Assembly: GCA_964551545.1 (NCBI GenBank)
Contig: CAZKCT010000002.1
Span: 23,888 to 87,887, forward strand
DNA length: 64,000 nucleotides
Origin: Thiopontia sp964551545
GTDB lineage: Bacteria; Pseudomonadota; Gammaproteobacteria; GCF-002020875
Direction: 5' to 3'
Made by a program: the position numbers and the translations under genes
Notes under the pieces: model-generated
The model's input: only the letters and a program-made list of their open reading frames with translations
Told to the model about the DNA's origin: nothing
The model's database searches: none
Part shown: positions 42,249-50,766 of the stretch, in pieces
Position numbering within the stretch: position 1 is the first letter of the stretch
Layout: each line of letters begins with the position of its first letter

Positions 42249-43562
42249 GTGAGTGCGGTCTGGTTACAATGTCAGAGTATTCTAAACAATAAACTCTCTG
42301 ATCTCGATTTCAATGCCTGGATTCGCCCTCTTCAAGCCTCTGAAAAAGAAGGGATCATTGAGTTAATGGCCCCAAATCCATTTGTATTGGAACATGTGCA
42401 GGAGCGTTTCCTCCCAATGATCCAACAGTTGGTACAGGACGTCGATGGACGCTATAAGGTTGATCTGCAGGTGGGCAACTCTACGACAGAGTCTACACTC
42501 CCCTCCTCTACAGCAGCGACCCCTACCCAACCCATCCATTTCGAGAACAACCTCAATCCATTTCTCACTTTTGAGAATTTTGTCGAAGGTAAGTCCACTC
42601 AGCTCGCCCATGCCGCCTCAAGGCAAGTGGCCGACAACCCTGGTGGGGGCTATAACCCACTCTTTATCCATGGTTCGACCGGACTGGGTAAAACCCATCT
42701 GATGCATGCGATTGGGCACCATCTACTCAAACAGAATCCAGATAGCCGAATTCTCTATATTCGCTCTCAGAATTTTGTAAACGATATGGTAAGTGCACTG
42801 CGCCACCACACCATTGATCAGTTTAAACAATACTTTCACAGCCTGGATGTATTGTTGATCGATGATATCCAGTTTTTTGCCGGAAAGTACAACTCTCAGG
42901 AAGAGTTCTTCAATACATACAACGCTTTACTTGAGGGCAACAAGCAAATTGTCCTCACCAGTGACAAATACCCGAAAGAGATCGATAAGCTGGAAGATCG
43001 GCTTAAATCCCGTTTTGGTGCTGGATTGACTGTTGCCGTCGAGCCACCTGAATTGGAAACTCGCGTCGCAATTTTGATGAAAAAGGCAGAGCAGCTTGAG
43101 CTCAAACTGCCACAAGAGGTGGCCTTCGAGATTGCAAAACTGGTGAAATCCAATGTGCGAGAGCTGGAAGGTGCGCTCAACAACGTCCGCGCCAATACCC
43201 AACTCACCGGAGAACCCATCACCCTGGAAAGCACTCGCAATGCACTTCGTGATCTAATCGCCGTCCATGACCGCCTGGTCTCGATCGACAATATCCAGAA
43301 AACAATCTCCGATTACTACAACGTCTCCCTGTCGGACCTGCTTTCAAAGAGCCGCTCTCGCTCCATTGCCCGTCCTCGGCAAATTGCCATGGCGCTGGCC
43401 AAAAGTCTGACGGAAAAGAGCCTGCCTGAAATCGGTAAAGCCTTCGGGGGTCGTGATCACACCACCGTGATTCACGCCTGCAAGAAGGTGAAAGAGCTTC
43501 GAGAGAGTGATTCCAAGACCAATGAGGATTACAAGAACCTTCTGAGACGTCTCAGTGCCTAA
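42249..43562 (+). CDS. dnaA: Replication initiator DnaA
   Basis: 437 residues from GTG 42249, with a strong AAGGAGG 6 bases ahead (the frame opens at 42162 without similarity). Domain I (WLQCQSILNNKLSDLDFNAWI), a short linker (about 75-100), the AAA+ domain with Walker A GSTGLGKT (142-149) and Walker B LLIDDIQFFAGK, and the C-terminal DNA-binding domain with GRDHTTVIHACKK. Binds the DnaA boxes on both sides of its gene. Confidence 0.98.
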   Translation: MSAVWLQCQSILNNKLSDLDFNAWIRPLQASEKEGIIELMAPNPFVLEHVQERFLPMIQQLVQDVDGRYKVDLQVGNSTTESTLPSSTAATPTQPIHFENNLNPFLTFENFVEGKSTQLAHAASRQVADNPGGGYNPLFIHGSTGLGKTHLMHAIGHHLLKQNPDSRILYIRSQNFVNDMVSALRHHTIDQFKQYFHSLDVLLIDDIQFFAGKYNSQEEFFNTYNALLEGNKQIVLTSDKYPKEIDKLEDRLKSRFGAGLTVAVEPPELETRVAILMKKAEQLELKLPQEVAFEIAKLVKSNVRELEGALNNVRANTQLTGEPITLESTRNALRDLIAVHDRLVSIDNIQKTISDYYNVSLSDLLSKSRSRSIARPRQIAMALAKSLTEKSLPEIGKAFGGRDHTTVIHACKKVKELRESDSKTNEDYKNLLRRLSA

Positions 43563-43597
43563 TGGATGAACAATTTTGGAAATCTTGTGTGACACCC

Positions 43598-43606
43598 TGT
43601 GGATAA
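43598..43606 (-). promoter_or_regulatory. DnaA box 1 of the origin
   Basis: TGTGGATAA, perfect complement of the consensus box, 36 bases behind the dnaA stop. Confidence 0.85.
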
Positions 43607-43643
43607 CAATTGGAAAGTATGAGTAAAGCAATTTTGAGAAAAG

Positions 43644-43652
43644 TTATCCACA
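43644..43652 (+). promoter_or_regulatory. DnaA box 2 of the origin
   Basis: TTATCCACA, perfect consensus, opposite in orientation to box 1 and 46 bases from it, bordering the AT-rich stretch. Confidence 0.85.
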
Positions 43653-43748
43653 CATTTGACACAATTTTGTCTCTCTATTTGCAACAGTTTGAGAATCAAT
43701 TTAACCCATTGAAATAAAAGTAAAAATATCAATTAATCACACTTTTTT

Positions 43749-43778
43749 TTGACACTACAACTACAATAAATATATATA
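43749..43778 (+). promoter_or_regulatory. Candidate dnaN promoter
   Basis: Perfect -35 TTGACA (43749-43754) followed after 16-18 bases by TATATA (within 43771-43780). Transcription would start about 25-30 bases before the dnaN ATG. Confidence 0.65.
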
Positions 43779-43814
43779 TAACACTAGTTATCTAGTACTG
43801 AGGAACATCGAATA

Positions 43815-44927
43815 ATGAAGTTTTCAATCTCAAGAGAAACACTACTTCAACCCCTTCAATCCATCAGTGGAGCTGTTGAAAAGAGACAGACTCTTCCAAT
43901 TCTCTCTCATCTATTTCTTGATGTTTCAGAGCTGGGTGAATTGATGTTGATTGGTACCGATCTTGAGGTGGAGATCAAGATGGTTTTACCGTTGGAGAAC
44001 AGTTCTGATGTTGGTAAAACCACCCTTCCCGCACGCAAGTTCTTTGACCTTGCCAAAGCACTCCCAGATCAATCCAAGATCAAGGTTGAGGTTAGTAATC
44101 ATCGAGCCATTGTCCGTTCTGGCAAGAGTCGCTTTACCCTCTCTACCCTGCCAGCAGACGAATTTCCTCGAGTTGATGGCATTGGTGAAGAAGTTGCCAT
44201 TGATGAGATCAGCTGCTCTGTGCTGAAGCGATTATTGCAGAAAACCCAGTTCTCCATGGCGTTACAGGATGTTCGTTACTATATCAACGGGCTATTGCTG
44301 GAGTTGGAAGGCAATGAACTGAGACTGGTGGCTACCGATGGACATCGTCTCGCCTTCTCTCGCCGCACGCTGGATCAGGATTATGGTGAAAAGCGACAGG
44401 TCATCATTCCAAGAAAGGCAATCCAAGAGCTGATGCGGCTGCTTGATGATAGTGATGAGATTGTCCATCTGAGGATTGGCTCCAACCATCTGCAGGTTGT
44501 ACTTGGTGCATTGACTATGACAACAAAGTTGATTGATGGCCGTTACCCTGACTATGATCGGGTAATTCCACGAGCTGGTGAACGTACATTGGTTGCGAAC
44601 AAAGAGGCGTTCCGCAGTGCGGTCAGTCGAGTCTCAATTCTCTCCAATGAGAAGTATCGTGGAATTCGTATGGCGATGAGTGAATCTTCAGTTGCGATCC
44701 ATGCCAATAACCCGGAGCAGGAGGAGGCTGAGGAAGAGCTCTCAGTACAGTACAACGGCTCTTCAATGGAGATTGGTTTTAACTCTGCCTACATGATGGA
44801 TGCTCTTTCGGTTGTGGATGAAGATGAGGTCACCATCTGTTTTATTGACGAGAATAGCAGTAGTTTGATTCATACTGAAAATGATCATGAGGAGTATAAG
44901 TTTGTGATCATGCCGATGCGACTTTAG
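43815..44927 (+). CDS. dnaN: DNA polymerase III beta clamp
   Basis: 370-residue sliding clamp with three repeated domains. MKFSISRETLLQPLQSISGAVEKRQTLPILSH start and the C-terminal EYKFVIMPMRL that lines the partner pocket are standard. AGGAAC 8-9 bases before ATG 43815. Followed by recF after 31 bases. Confidence 0.98.
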   Translation: MKFSISRETLLQPLQSISGAVEKRQTLPILSHLFLDVSELGELMLIGTDLEVEIKMVLPLENSSDVGKTTLPARKFFDLAKALPDQSKIKVEVSNHRAIVRSGKSRFTLSTLPADEFPRVDGIGEEVAIDEISCSVLKRLLQKTQFSMALQDVRYYINGLLLELEGNELRLVATDGHRLAFSRRTLDQDYGEKRQVIIPRKAIQELMRLLDDSDEIVHLRIGSNHLQVVLGALTMTTKLIDGRYPDYDRVIPRAGERTLVANKEAFRSAVSRVSILSNEKYRGIRMAMSESSVAIHANNPEQEEAEEELSVQYNGSSMEIGFNSAYMMDALSVVDEDEVTICFIDENSSSLIHTENDHEEYKFVIMPMRL

Positions 44928-44958
44928 TATAACTAATTGATTTTAAATAATATTTTAA

Positions 44959-46044
44959 GTGTCAATTGAATCTCTGCGTGTTCAGAATTGTCGCATTCTT
45001 TCTCATTTAGAGATTGCACCCTCCCCTACTTTCAATCTGATTGTCGGCCCGAATGGGAGTGGAAAAAGTAGTTTATTAGAGGCGATAGCCCTTCTTGGAT
45101 CAGGTCGTTCATTCCGTACCAACACCGCTACAGCGGTTGTTCAGGAAGGTGCTGCTTCACTCATTGTCTCTGCCGATGTTTCCCTCTCGAACAACCGCCA
45201 CTTCTCTATTGGAATGGAGCGTGGGAAAGAGAGACAACGTCTTCTCATCAACCGTTCCCCGGTTCAAAAACTTTCCGAAGTTGCTGAGCTTCTTCCACTA
45301 CAGATCATTACGCCGGAATCCATTGACCTGGTAATGGGACCTCCACGCAATCGCCGATCTTTTCTAGATTGGGGATTGTTCCACGTGGAACCTCAATTCC
45401 TCTCTTTAACAAAAAACTACCGGAAGGTTTTGCGTCAGAGAAACGCACTACTGAAAAAAGGCTCATCAGATGATCAGCTAGAGTATTGGAATCGTGAATT
45501 AATCTGTTTTGGTGAGGCAATCAGTGCTGCGCGCGCGCAATATGTTGATGAATTAATCGATCATTACCAGAATAAAAGTCCTTTTAGCGTGGCGTCGCTC
45601 TCTAGTCTTCAGATTAATTTTGAGTATCGAAAAGGATGGAAAGGTGGAGTCACCTTAGAAGAGGCGCTCAAAAAGAGCGCTCATCGAGAGAAGATGGTTG
45701 GGCATACTGTGGCTGGTCCACAAGAGGCCGATCTCTTGATTCGGGCAGGTTCAGAGAAAGCGAAACAGGTTTTGTCCCGTGGTCAGGCAAAGTTACTCTC
45801 TATCGCACTGTATCTGTCTCAAATTTCTCATCTTGATGAGAAAACCGGAAAAAGGGGAGTGGTCCTGGTTGATGATCTTTTCTCAGAGCTGGATCGTGAT
45901 CATAGTCTGCTGGTATTGGATCACCTGATCGAAAGTCGTCATCAGACCTTCGTCACAGCGGTTGATGACCACTGGGTTGAGCAACACGCGGTTGCAAGGT
46001 TCCACGTGGAACATGGCACCATACAAAAGCGTAGCGATTCCTGA
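44959..46044 (+). CDS. recF: Recombination mediator RecF
   Basis: 361-residue SMC-like ATPase that loads RecA at gaps. Walker A GPNGSGKSS (29-37), LGSGRSFRT, signature LSRGQAKLLSIALYLSQ and Walker B VVLVDDLFSELD. GTG start at 44959 with no clear ribosome site, so perhaps coupled to dnaN. The gene carries two parS-like palindromes, both coding FHVE. Confidence 0.96.
   Translation: MSIESLRVQNCRILSHLEIAPSPTFNLIVGPNGSGKSSLLEAIALLGSGRSFRTNTATAVVQEGAASLIVSADVSLSNNRHFSIGMERGKERQRLLINRSPVQKLSEVAELLPLQIITPESIDLVMGPPRNRRSFLDWGLFHVEPQFLSLTKNYRKVLRQRNALLKKGSSDDQLEYWNRELICFGEAISAARAQYVDELIDHYQNKSPFSVASLSSLQINFEYRKGWKGGVTLEEALKKSAHREKMVGHTVAGPQEADLLIRAGSEKAKQVLSRGQAKLLSIALYLSQISHLDEKTGKRGVVLVDDLFSELDRDHSLLVLDHLIESRHQTFVTAVDDHWVEQHAVARFHVEHGTIQKRSDS
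45377..45392. promoter_or_regulatory. parS site 1 (within recF)
   Basis: TGTTCCACGTGGAACC matches 15 of 16 positions of the general parS consensus TGTTNCACGTGNAACA and equals the form known in Pseudomonas. About 1.7 kb from the dnaA-dnaN gap. The predicted loading site for the ParB encoded at 22981. Confidence 0.88.
45998..46013. promoter_or_regulatory. parS site 2 (within recF)
   Basis: GGTTCCACGTGGAACA, 15 of 16 to the parS consensus, 621 bases from site 1, near the recF 3' end. The shared 12-base core TTCCACGTGGAA is identical in the two sites. Confidence 0.86.
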
Positions 46045-46206
46045 ATAAGCTGTAGAAAAGGGGTGAATAGCCCCTGTTTTGACTCATTGATTGGGGATTA
46101 AGCTGCTGAATATGTTATTATTAGAGGATCATTTGTTGCTCACTGGGGAAAGTTTTCTATCCCGGTCTGAGCGGCACCGACCCCATTTGTTTTAACAGGA
46201 AGTGGT

Positions 46207-48624
46207 ATGAGTAACGAAAACCAATATGACGCCTCAAATATTCGGGTTCTGAAAGGGCTGGATGCCGTTCGAAAAAGACCTGGAATGTACATTGGTGATA
46301 CTGATGATGGGACAGGGTTGCACCATATGGTTTTCGAGGTGGTCGATAATGCGATTGATGAGGCATTAGCGGGACACTGTAGTCGCATCTTGGTAACGAT
46401 TCATACGGACAACTCCATCACGGTCAGTGATGATGGTCGTGGAATTCCAGTGGATATTCATCCGGAAGAGAATCGTTCTGCTGCAGAAGTGATCATGACG
46501 GTGCTTCATGCAGGCGGCAAGTTTGATGATAACTCCTACAAGGTCTCCGGCGGTCTGCATGGTGTGGGCGTTTCAGTTGTGAATGCACTCTCTGAGGATC
46601 TGCAGTTGACCATCTACCGAAATGGGCAGGCGCATAAGCAGAGCTATACTTTGGGAGAGCCTAATGCGCCCCTGAAAGCGGTGGGGGAGACGGATCAGTC
46701 TGGTACGGAGGTCCGTTTCAAGCCAAGCAGAGAGATCTTTGCGACCACAGAATTTCACTATGACATTCTTGCCAAGCGGCTGCGTGAGCTCTCTTTCCTC
46801 AACTCTGGGGTTCATATTGAGCTGCAGGATGAACGAGGAGAGGGGGAGCGTCACGATATTTTCAAATACGAAGGAGGGATCAGCGCCTTTGTTGAGCACC
46901 TCAACCGCAAGAAGACTCCAATCCATGAGAAGGTGATCTATTACCGATTGGATAAAGAGGGGGTCGGGGTCGAGGCGGCGCTGCAGTGGAACGACTCCTA
47001 TCAGGAAAATATTTTCTGCTTCACTAATAATATCCCTCAGAAAGATGGGGGTACTCATCTCGCGGGATTCCGTGGTGCATTGACTCGCTCGATCAATCGC
47101 TATATTGATCAGGAGGGGATTGGAAAGAAGTCGAAGGTCTCTCTGACCGGTGATGATAGTCGAGAAGGGCTCACAGCAGTCATCTCGGTCAAAGTGCCTG
47201 ATCCGAAATTTTCCTCGCAGACAAAAGATAAACTGGTCTCTTCCGAGGTGCAAAGTATTGTAGAATCAGTAAGTTATGAAGTTATATCTGACTTTTTGAT
47301 TGAAAACCCCAATGAATCAAAGACCATCACCGGAAAGATTATTGATGCAGCGCGGGCTCGCGATGCAGCGCGTAAGGCACGAGAGCTGACTCGCCGCAAA
47401 GGGGTGCTCGATGTGGCTGGTCTTCCAGGAAAGCTGGCGGACTGTCAGGAGCGCGATCCAGCACTCTCTGAGCTCTACCTGGTGGAGGGTGACTCGGCAG
47501 GGGGTTCTGCCAAACAGGGGCGTGATCGCAAAACCCAGGCAATTCTGCCGTTGAAGGGAAAGATCCTCAATGTGGAGAAGGCTCGTTTCGATAAGATGCT
47601 CTCATCGGCTGAGGTGGGCACCCTGATCACTGCGCTGGGCTGTGGGATTGGTAAGGAGGATTATGATCCCGACAAGCTGCGCTACCACAGAATCATCATC
47701 ATGACGGATGCGGATGTGGATGGAGCTCATATCCGCACGCTGTTACTGACTTTCTTCTATCGGCAGATGACGGAGTTGGTGGAGCGAGGTCATGTCTATA
47801 TTGCCCAGCCACCGCTCTACAAGGTGAAGAAGGGGAAGCAAGAGCGCTACGTCAAAGATGATGCAGCGTTGGAAGATTATCTGTTGCAGAGTGCGATCGA
47901 TGGGGCACAACTGTTCCTCTCTGACAGTGTCCCACCAATTACAGGTGGTGCACTGGAGACTTTGGCGAAACAGTATCTGCAGGTCGAGAGCAGTATCGAT
48001 CGGCTCTCCAATCGTTATCAGCGTGACCTGCTGCAGGCGCTGCTACAGGCACCACCGCTAGACCTGCCCAATGTGGATGATGCAACGGCTGCTGAATGGC
48101 TGGAGGCGCTGTTGCCGGTCATCAATGAGGGGCGTAAGCCAGAGGAGCAGATTACTGGATCGGCAGGGGCAGAGCCCGGTTATGGCCGTGCGATTACCTT
48201 CCAGGTCCGGACTCACGGCATGATCGAGCCCAACCATTTCACGGAGGAGTTTTTCCGCTCCGCCGAGTATGGTGCCATGATGCAGCTGAGAGAGAGCCTC
48301 AATGGACTGATTGAGGTGGGGGCCGAGATTCGCCGAGGAGAGAAGCATCATCCTGTGAGTGATTTCTCCGAGGTGGTTGAGTGGCTCATGAGAGAGGCGA
48401 AGCGGGGACAACAGATTCAGCGCTACAAAGGGTTGGGTGAGATGAATCCAGAGCAGCTTTGGGATACCACCATGAATCCAGAGACCCGTCGTATGTTACA
48501 GGTCAGTATTGAGGATGCCATTGGAGCCGATGAGATCTTCACCACCTTGATGGGAGAGTTGGTCGAGCCGCGCCGGGAGTTTATCGAGGAGAATGCGCTG
48601 TTGGTCTCCAACCTCGATGTTTAA
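46207..48624 (+). CDS. gyrB: DNA gyrase subunit B
   Basis: 805-residue ATPase subunit of gyrase. GHKL ATP site (VVDNAIDEALAG, DDGRGIPVD, GGLHGVGVSVVNALS), the transducer, TOPRIM with EGDSAGGSAKQGRDR and DADVDGAHIRTLLLTFFYR, and the C-terminal QRYKGLGEMNPEQLWDTTM. The 162-base gap to recF holds a weak 5-base hairpin (46059-46075) but no clear promoter; AGGAAG precedes ATG 46207. Confidence 0.98.
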   Translation: MSNENQYDASNIRVLKGLDAVRKRPGMYIGDTDDGTGLHHMVFEVVDNAIDEALAGHCSRILVTIHTDNSITVSDDGRGIPVDIHPEENRSAAEVIMTVLHAGGKFDDNSYKVSGGLHGVGVSVVNALSEDLQLTIYRNGQAHKQSYTLGEPNAPLKAVGETDQSGTEVRFKPSREIFATTEFHYDILAKRLRELSFLNSGVHIELQDERGEGERHDIFKYEGGISAFVEHLNRKKTPIHEKVIYYRLDKEGVGVEAALQWNDSYQENIFCFTNNIPQKDGGTHLAGFRGALTRSINRYIDQEGIGKKSKVSLTGDDSREGLTAVISVKVPDPKFSSQTKDKLVSSEVQSIVESVSYEVISDFLIENPNESKTITGKIIDAARARDAARKARELTRRKGVLDVAGLPGKLADCQERDPALSELYLVEGDSAGGSAKQGRDRKTQAILPLKGKILNVEKARFDKMLSSAEVGTLITALGCGIGKEDYDPDKLRYHRIIIMTDADVDGAHIRTLLLTFFYRQMTELVERGHVYIAQPPLYKVKKGKQERYVKDDAALEDYLLQSAIDGAQLFLSDSVPPITGGALETLAKQYLQVESSIDRLSNRYQRDLLQALLQAPPLDLPNVDDATAAEWLEALLPVINEGRKPEEQITGSAGAEPGYGRAITFQVRTHGMIEPNHFTEEFFRSAEYGAMMQLRESLNGLIEVGAEIRRGEKHHPVSDFSEVVEWLMREAKRGQQIQRYKGLGEMNPEQLWDTTMNPETRRMLQVSIEDAIGADEIFTTLMGELVEPRREFIEENALLVSNLDV

Positions 48625-48629
48625 TTGGC

Positions 48630-49076
48630 TTAGCGCTCTATTTTTTCCGAAATTCTATGAATCACCCGTAGGGTGGTCTCCAGCTCCTCCTCACTGAAAG
48701 AGGTCGCGAGCGCTTCCGCCCAGGGGGTCTGTATCTGTTGAAGCTGTTGGTACAGAGAGGCGCTATCGGGGGTGGTCTCGACCAGCTTGGCGCGTTGATG
48801 GTGGGGGTTCTCCGTCAGCTGAAGTAGCTCCTCTTTCACCATTGAATCCACCAATCGCTGAATGGCCTGACGACTCTGTCCGGTAATGCGTGCTATTTGA
48901 GAGACCGTTTTGGCGGGGTGTGAGTGGACCACAGAAGCGAGTAATTTCCAGCGGGCATGGGTCATTCCTAATGGCTTTGAGAGGCGGTCTCCTTCACGCC
49001 CCAGAGCGCCGCTGAGGCGGAAGATTGCCACATTCACCTGCGAAAAGAGCTTGCCAAGTTTTGTCGGTTTCACCAA
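48630..49076 (-). CDS. MarR family transcriptional regulator
   Basis: 148-residue winged-helix dimer. HTH at about 55-80 (KTVSQIARITGQSRQAIQRLVD) and wing ENPHHQRAKLVETT. It begins 72 bases before plsC's end on the same strand, and that gap holds two identical-format inverted repeats (49093-49108, 49122-49137) that are likely its own operators. Ligand and other targets unknown. Ends 5 bases from gyrB, convergent. Confidence 0.88.
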   Translation of the reverse strand: MVKPTKLGKLFSQVNVAIFRLSGALGREGDRLSKPLGMTHARWKLLASVVHSHPAKTVSQIARITGQSRQAIQRLVDSMVKEELLQLTENPHHQRAKLVETTPDSASLYQQLQQIQTPWAEALATSFSEEELETTLRVIHRISEKIER

Positions 49077-49092
49077 TCAATAGTGGCAGATA

Positions 49093-49108
49093 TGACATCG
49101 TACTGTCA
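49093..49108. promoter_or_regulatory. MarR operator, copy 1
   Basis: TGACA-N6-TGTCA inverted repeat, centre 24 bases ahead of the MarR start codon. Same arms and spacer as copy 2. Confidence 0.7.
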
Positions 49109-49121
49109 ATAAGTTTGATTA

Positions 49122-49137
49122 TGACAATATAGTGTCA
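49122..49137. promoter_or_regulatory. MarR operator, copy 2
   Basis: TGACA-N6-TGTCA, with arms extending to 7 bases (TATGACA/TGTCATA). Its centre is 29 bases from copy 1, close to three helical turns, so two dimers could bind the same face. Confidence 0.72.
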
Positions 49138-49148
49138 TATATAAAAAA

Positions 49149-49862
49149 TCAAATAGATTCAATCTCTTTCATCTGTCCATTGATCCACGTCTCCGCTTGT
49201 GCGTTGATTTTACTACTGGAGAGGGAAGGGTCATGGATGGGTGCACCGATTCTCACCTCGATGGTTCCCGGTTTTTTCAGGAAGCCACGACGGGGCCAGA
49301 AGCTGCCAGCATTATGGGCAACCGGGATCACTGGATAGCCCGATTTCTTCGCCAGAGAGGCGCCGCCAGCTGCAAATTTTTTCTGCTCTCCGGGGGCAAG
49401 GCGGGTCCCTTCGGGGAAGATGACGACCCAGATTTTTTGTTGTAGTCGATTGGTGCCTTGTGCCACCACCTGCTGCAGCGCCTTGCGCCCAGCACCGCGA
49501 TCAATGGCGATGGGTTTTAGTAACGCCAGCCCCCAGCCAAAAATGGGAACCCAGAGCAGGCTCTGCTTCAACACCCAGACCTGTGGTGGGAAGATACGCT
49601 GGAAGGCCATTGTCTCCCATGCGGATTGATGTTTAGAGAAGAGAATGGCGCTCTCGATCCCTTCCAGGTGCTCTATACCACTGACTCTGTAGTCGAGTTT
49701 ACAGGTGATTTTTAGCCACCAGATCACAAAGATCGCCCACTGGCTAATAACTCGGTAACGAATGGAGAAGGGGAGGGGTGCAGTGAGCAGTCCGCAGAGG
49801 GTGATGATCGGTGCGCTGATGAGCATCCCGACAAAGAAGAGTAGAGAGCGCAGCAGGGTCAT
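49149..49862 (-). CDS. plsC: 1-acyl-sn-glycerol-3-phosphate acyltransferase
   Basis: Second acylation of phosphatidate synthesis, 237 residues, inner membrane. N-terminal helix, then the acyltransferase motif KHQSAWETM (H-x4-E variant), WGLALLKPIAIDRG and VVIFPEGTRLAPGE. Overlaps gmhB's stop by four bases (ATGA). Confidence 0.93.
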   Translation of the reverse strand: MTLLRSLLFFVGMLISAPIITLCGLLTAPLPFSIRYRVISQWAIFVIWWLKITCKLDYRVSGIEHLEGIESAILFSKHQSAWETMAFQRIFPPQVWVLKQSLLWVPIFGWGLALLKPIAIDRGAGRKALQQVVAQGTNRLQQKIWVVIFPEGTRLAPGEQKKFAAGGASLAKKSGYPVIPVAHNAGSFWPRRGFLKKPGTIEVRIGAPIHDPSLSSSKINAQAETWINGQMKEIESI

Positions 49863-50413
49863 GAATCCTGTTCAAGCGTTCCACTGAGCAGGGCATCGAC
49901 AAAACTGTAGAGATCATCGAATTGTTGTACCCCTTCAAGTCCTTCGCCTTTCTCCAAGGTTCGTACCCCTTTACCGGTCTTGACCAGGATGGGAATGGCC
50001 CCTACGCCACGAGCCGCTTCAAAATCACGCAGTGAGTCACCAACCGCGTAGACGCCTTCCAATTTTTTACCGAGACGCTGTTCAATATCAATAAAGAGGC
50101 CAGGCTGAGGTTTGCGGCACTTACACTGCTCCTCGGGAATATGAGGGCAGAAAAAGATGGCCTCAACAGAGGCCCCTGCCTCCTGTAGTTGTAGGCACAT
50201 CTTCTCGTGAATGTGGGAGAGGGTATCGATATCAAACAGCCCACGACCGACACCAGACTGGTTGGTGGCGACGAGCACGCGGTAACCTGCGTGATTGAGA
50301 CGGGCAATGGCCTGAATGCTGCCGGGAATTGCCTGCCATTCGTCGGGGGACTTGATGTAGTCATCAGAGTCCTCATTAATGACCCCATCCCGGTCGAGTA
50401 CAATCAGATCCAT
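49859..50413 (-). CDS. gmhB: D-glycero-beta-D-manno-heptose-1,7-bisphosphate 7-phosphatase
   Basis: HAD phosphatase for ADP-heptose synthesis (lipopolysaccharide core), 184 residues. Motif I LDRDGVINED, motif II VATNQSGVGRG, zinc loop CPHIPEEQCKCRKP, and GDSLRDFEAA. In a run MazG-like-gmhB-plsC behind glyQS, the common gammaproteobacterial glyQS-gmhB-plsC order. Confidence 0.94.
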   Translation of the reverse strand: MDLIVLDRDGVINEDSDDYIKSPDEWQAIPGSIQAIARLNHAGYRVLVATNQSGVGRGLFDIDTLSHIHEKMCLQLQEAGASVEAIFFCPHIPEEQCKCRKPQPGLFIDIEQRLGKKLEGVYAVGDSLRDFEAARGVGAIPILVKTGKGVRTLEKGEGLEGVQQFDDLYSFVDALLSGTLEQDS

Positions 50414-50415
50414 GG

Positions 50416-50760
50416 TCAGGCCTCCTCTGTAACGCCTCGGAATTCGGAGACCCGAATCCGCCCGTCGACCATGCGTGATGAGCGTTGGTCGATCTTCTCC
50501 ATCTTTTTCCAGAAGGCCTGGTTGAGATCAAACTCACCCGCAATGGCCGTTCCCATCAACAGAATGAAGAGATCGGCACACTCCTCGGCCAGTGCCTCCT
50601 TCGACTTTCCTTTGGTGACACAGGCGGAGATCTCTCCAAGCTCTTCGGTCATCAATGCCATACGATAGGTCATCTCCTCGCCACCGTTCTCACTAAAATT
50701 GTGTTTGTCGTGAAAGGCCTGAACAGTGGCCAACATGCTCTGGTAGGAGTCGTGATTCAT
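50416..50760 (-). CDS. MazG-like nucleotide pyrophosphohydrolase
   Basis: 114-residue all-alpha NTP-PPase. The metal-binding pattern EELGE (about 40-44) and EECADLFILLMG with E and D spaced as EExxE...ExxD is present. Probably a house-cleaning NTP or dNTP pyrophosphatase. Inserted between glyS (6 bases) and gmhB (2 bases), so co-transcribed. Confidence 0.82.
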   Translation of the reverse strand: MNHDSYQSMLATVQAFHDKHNFSENGGEEMTYRMALMTEELGEISACVTKGKSKEALAEECADLFILLMGTAIAGEFDLNQAFWKKMEKIDQRSSRMVDGRIRVSEFRGVTEEA

Positions 50761-50766
50761 CGTCGC

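Larger units (their letters stand above)
43563..43814. other. Probable oriC (dnaA-dnaN intergenic region)
   Basis: 252 bases holding two perfect DnaA boxes in opposite orientation (43598-43606 and 43644-43652) next to a long AT-rich stretch (about 43690-43790, with runs of T and a TATATATATA) suited to unwinding. No GATC occurs in it, unlike enteric origins. Gene orientation diverges around here. Location between dnaA and dnaN matches Pseudomonas-type origins; a second origin element upstream of dnaA cannot be excluded. Confidence 0.75.

Noticed and set aside
46059..46075. Terminator behind recF
   Set aside because: Stem is only 5 bases with an interrupted U-run; too weak to call.
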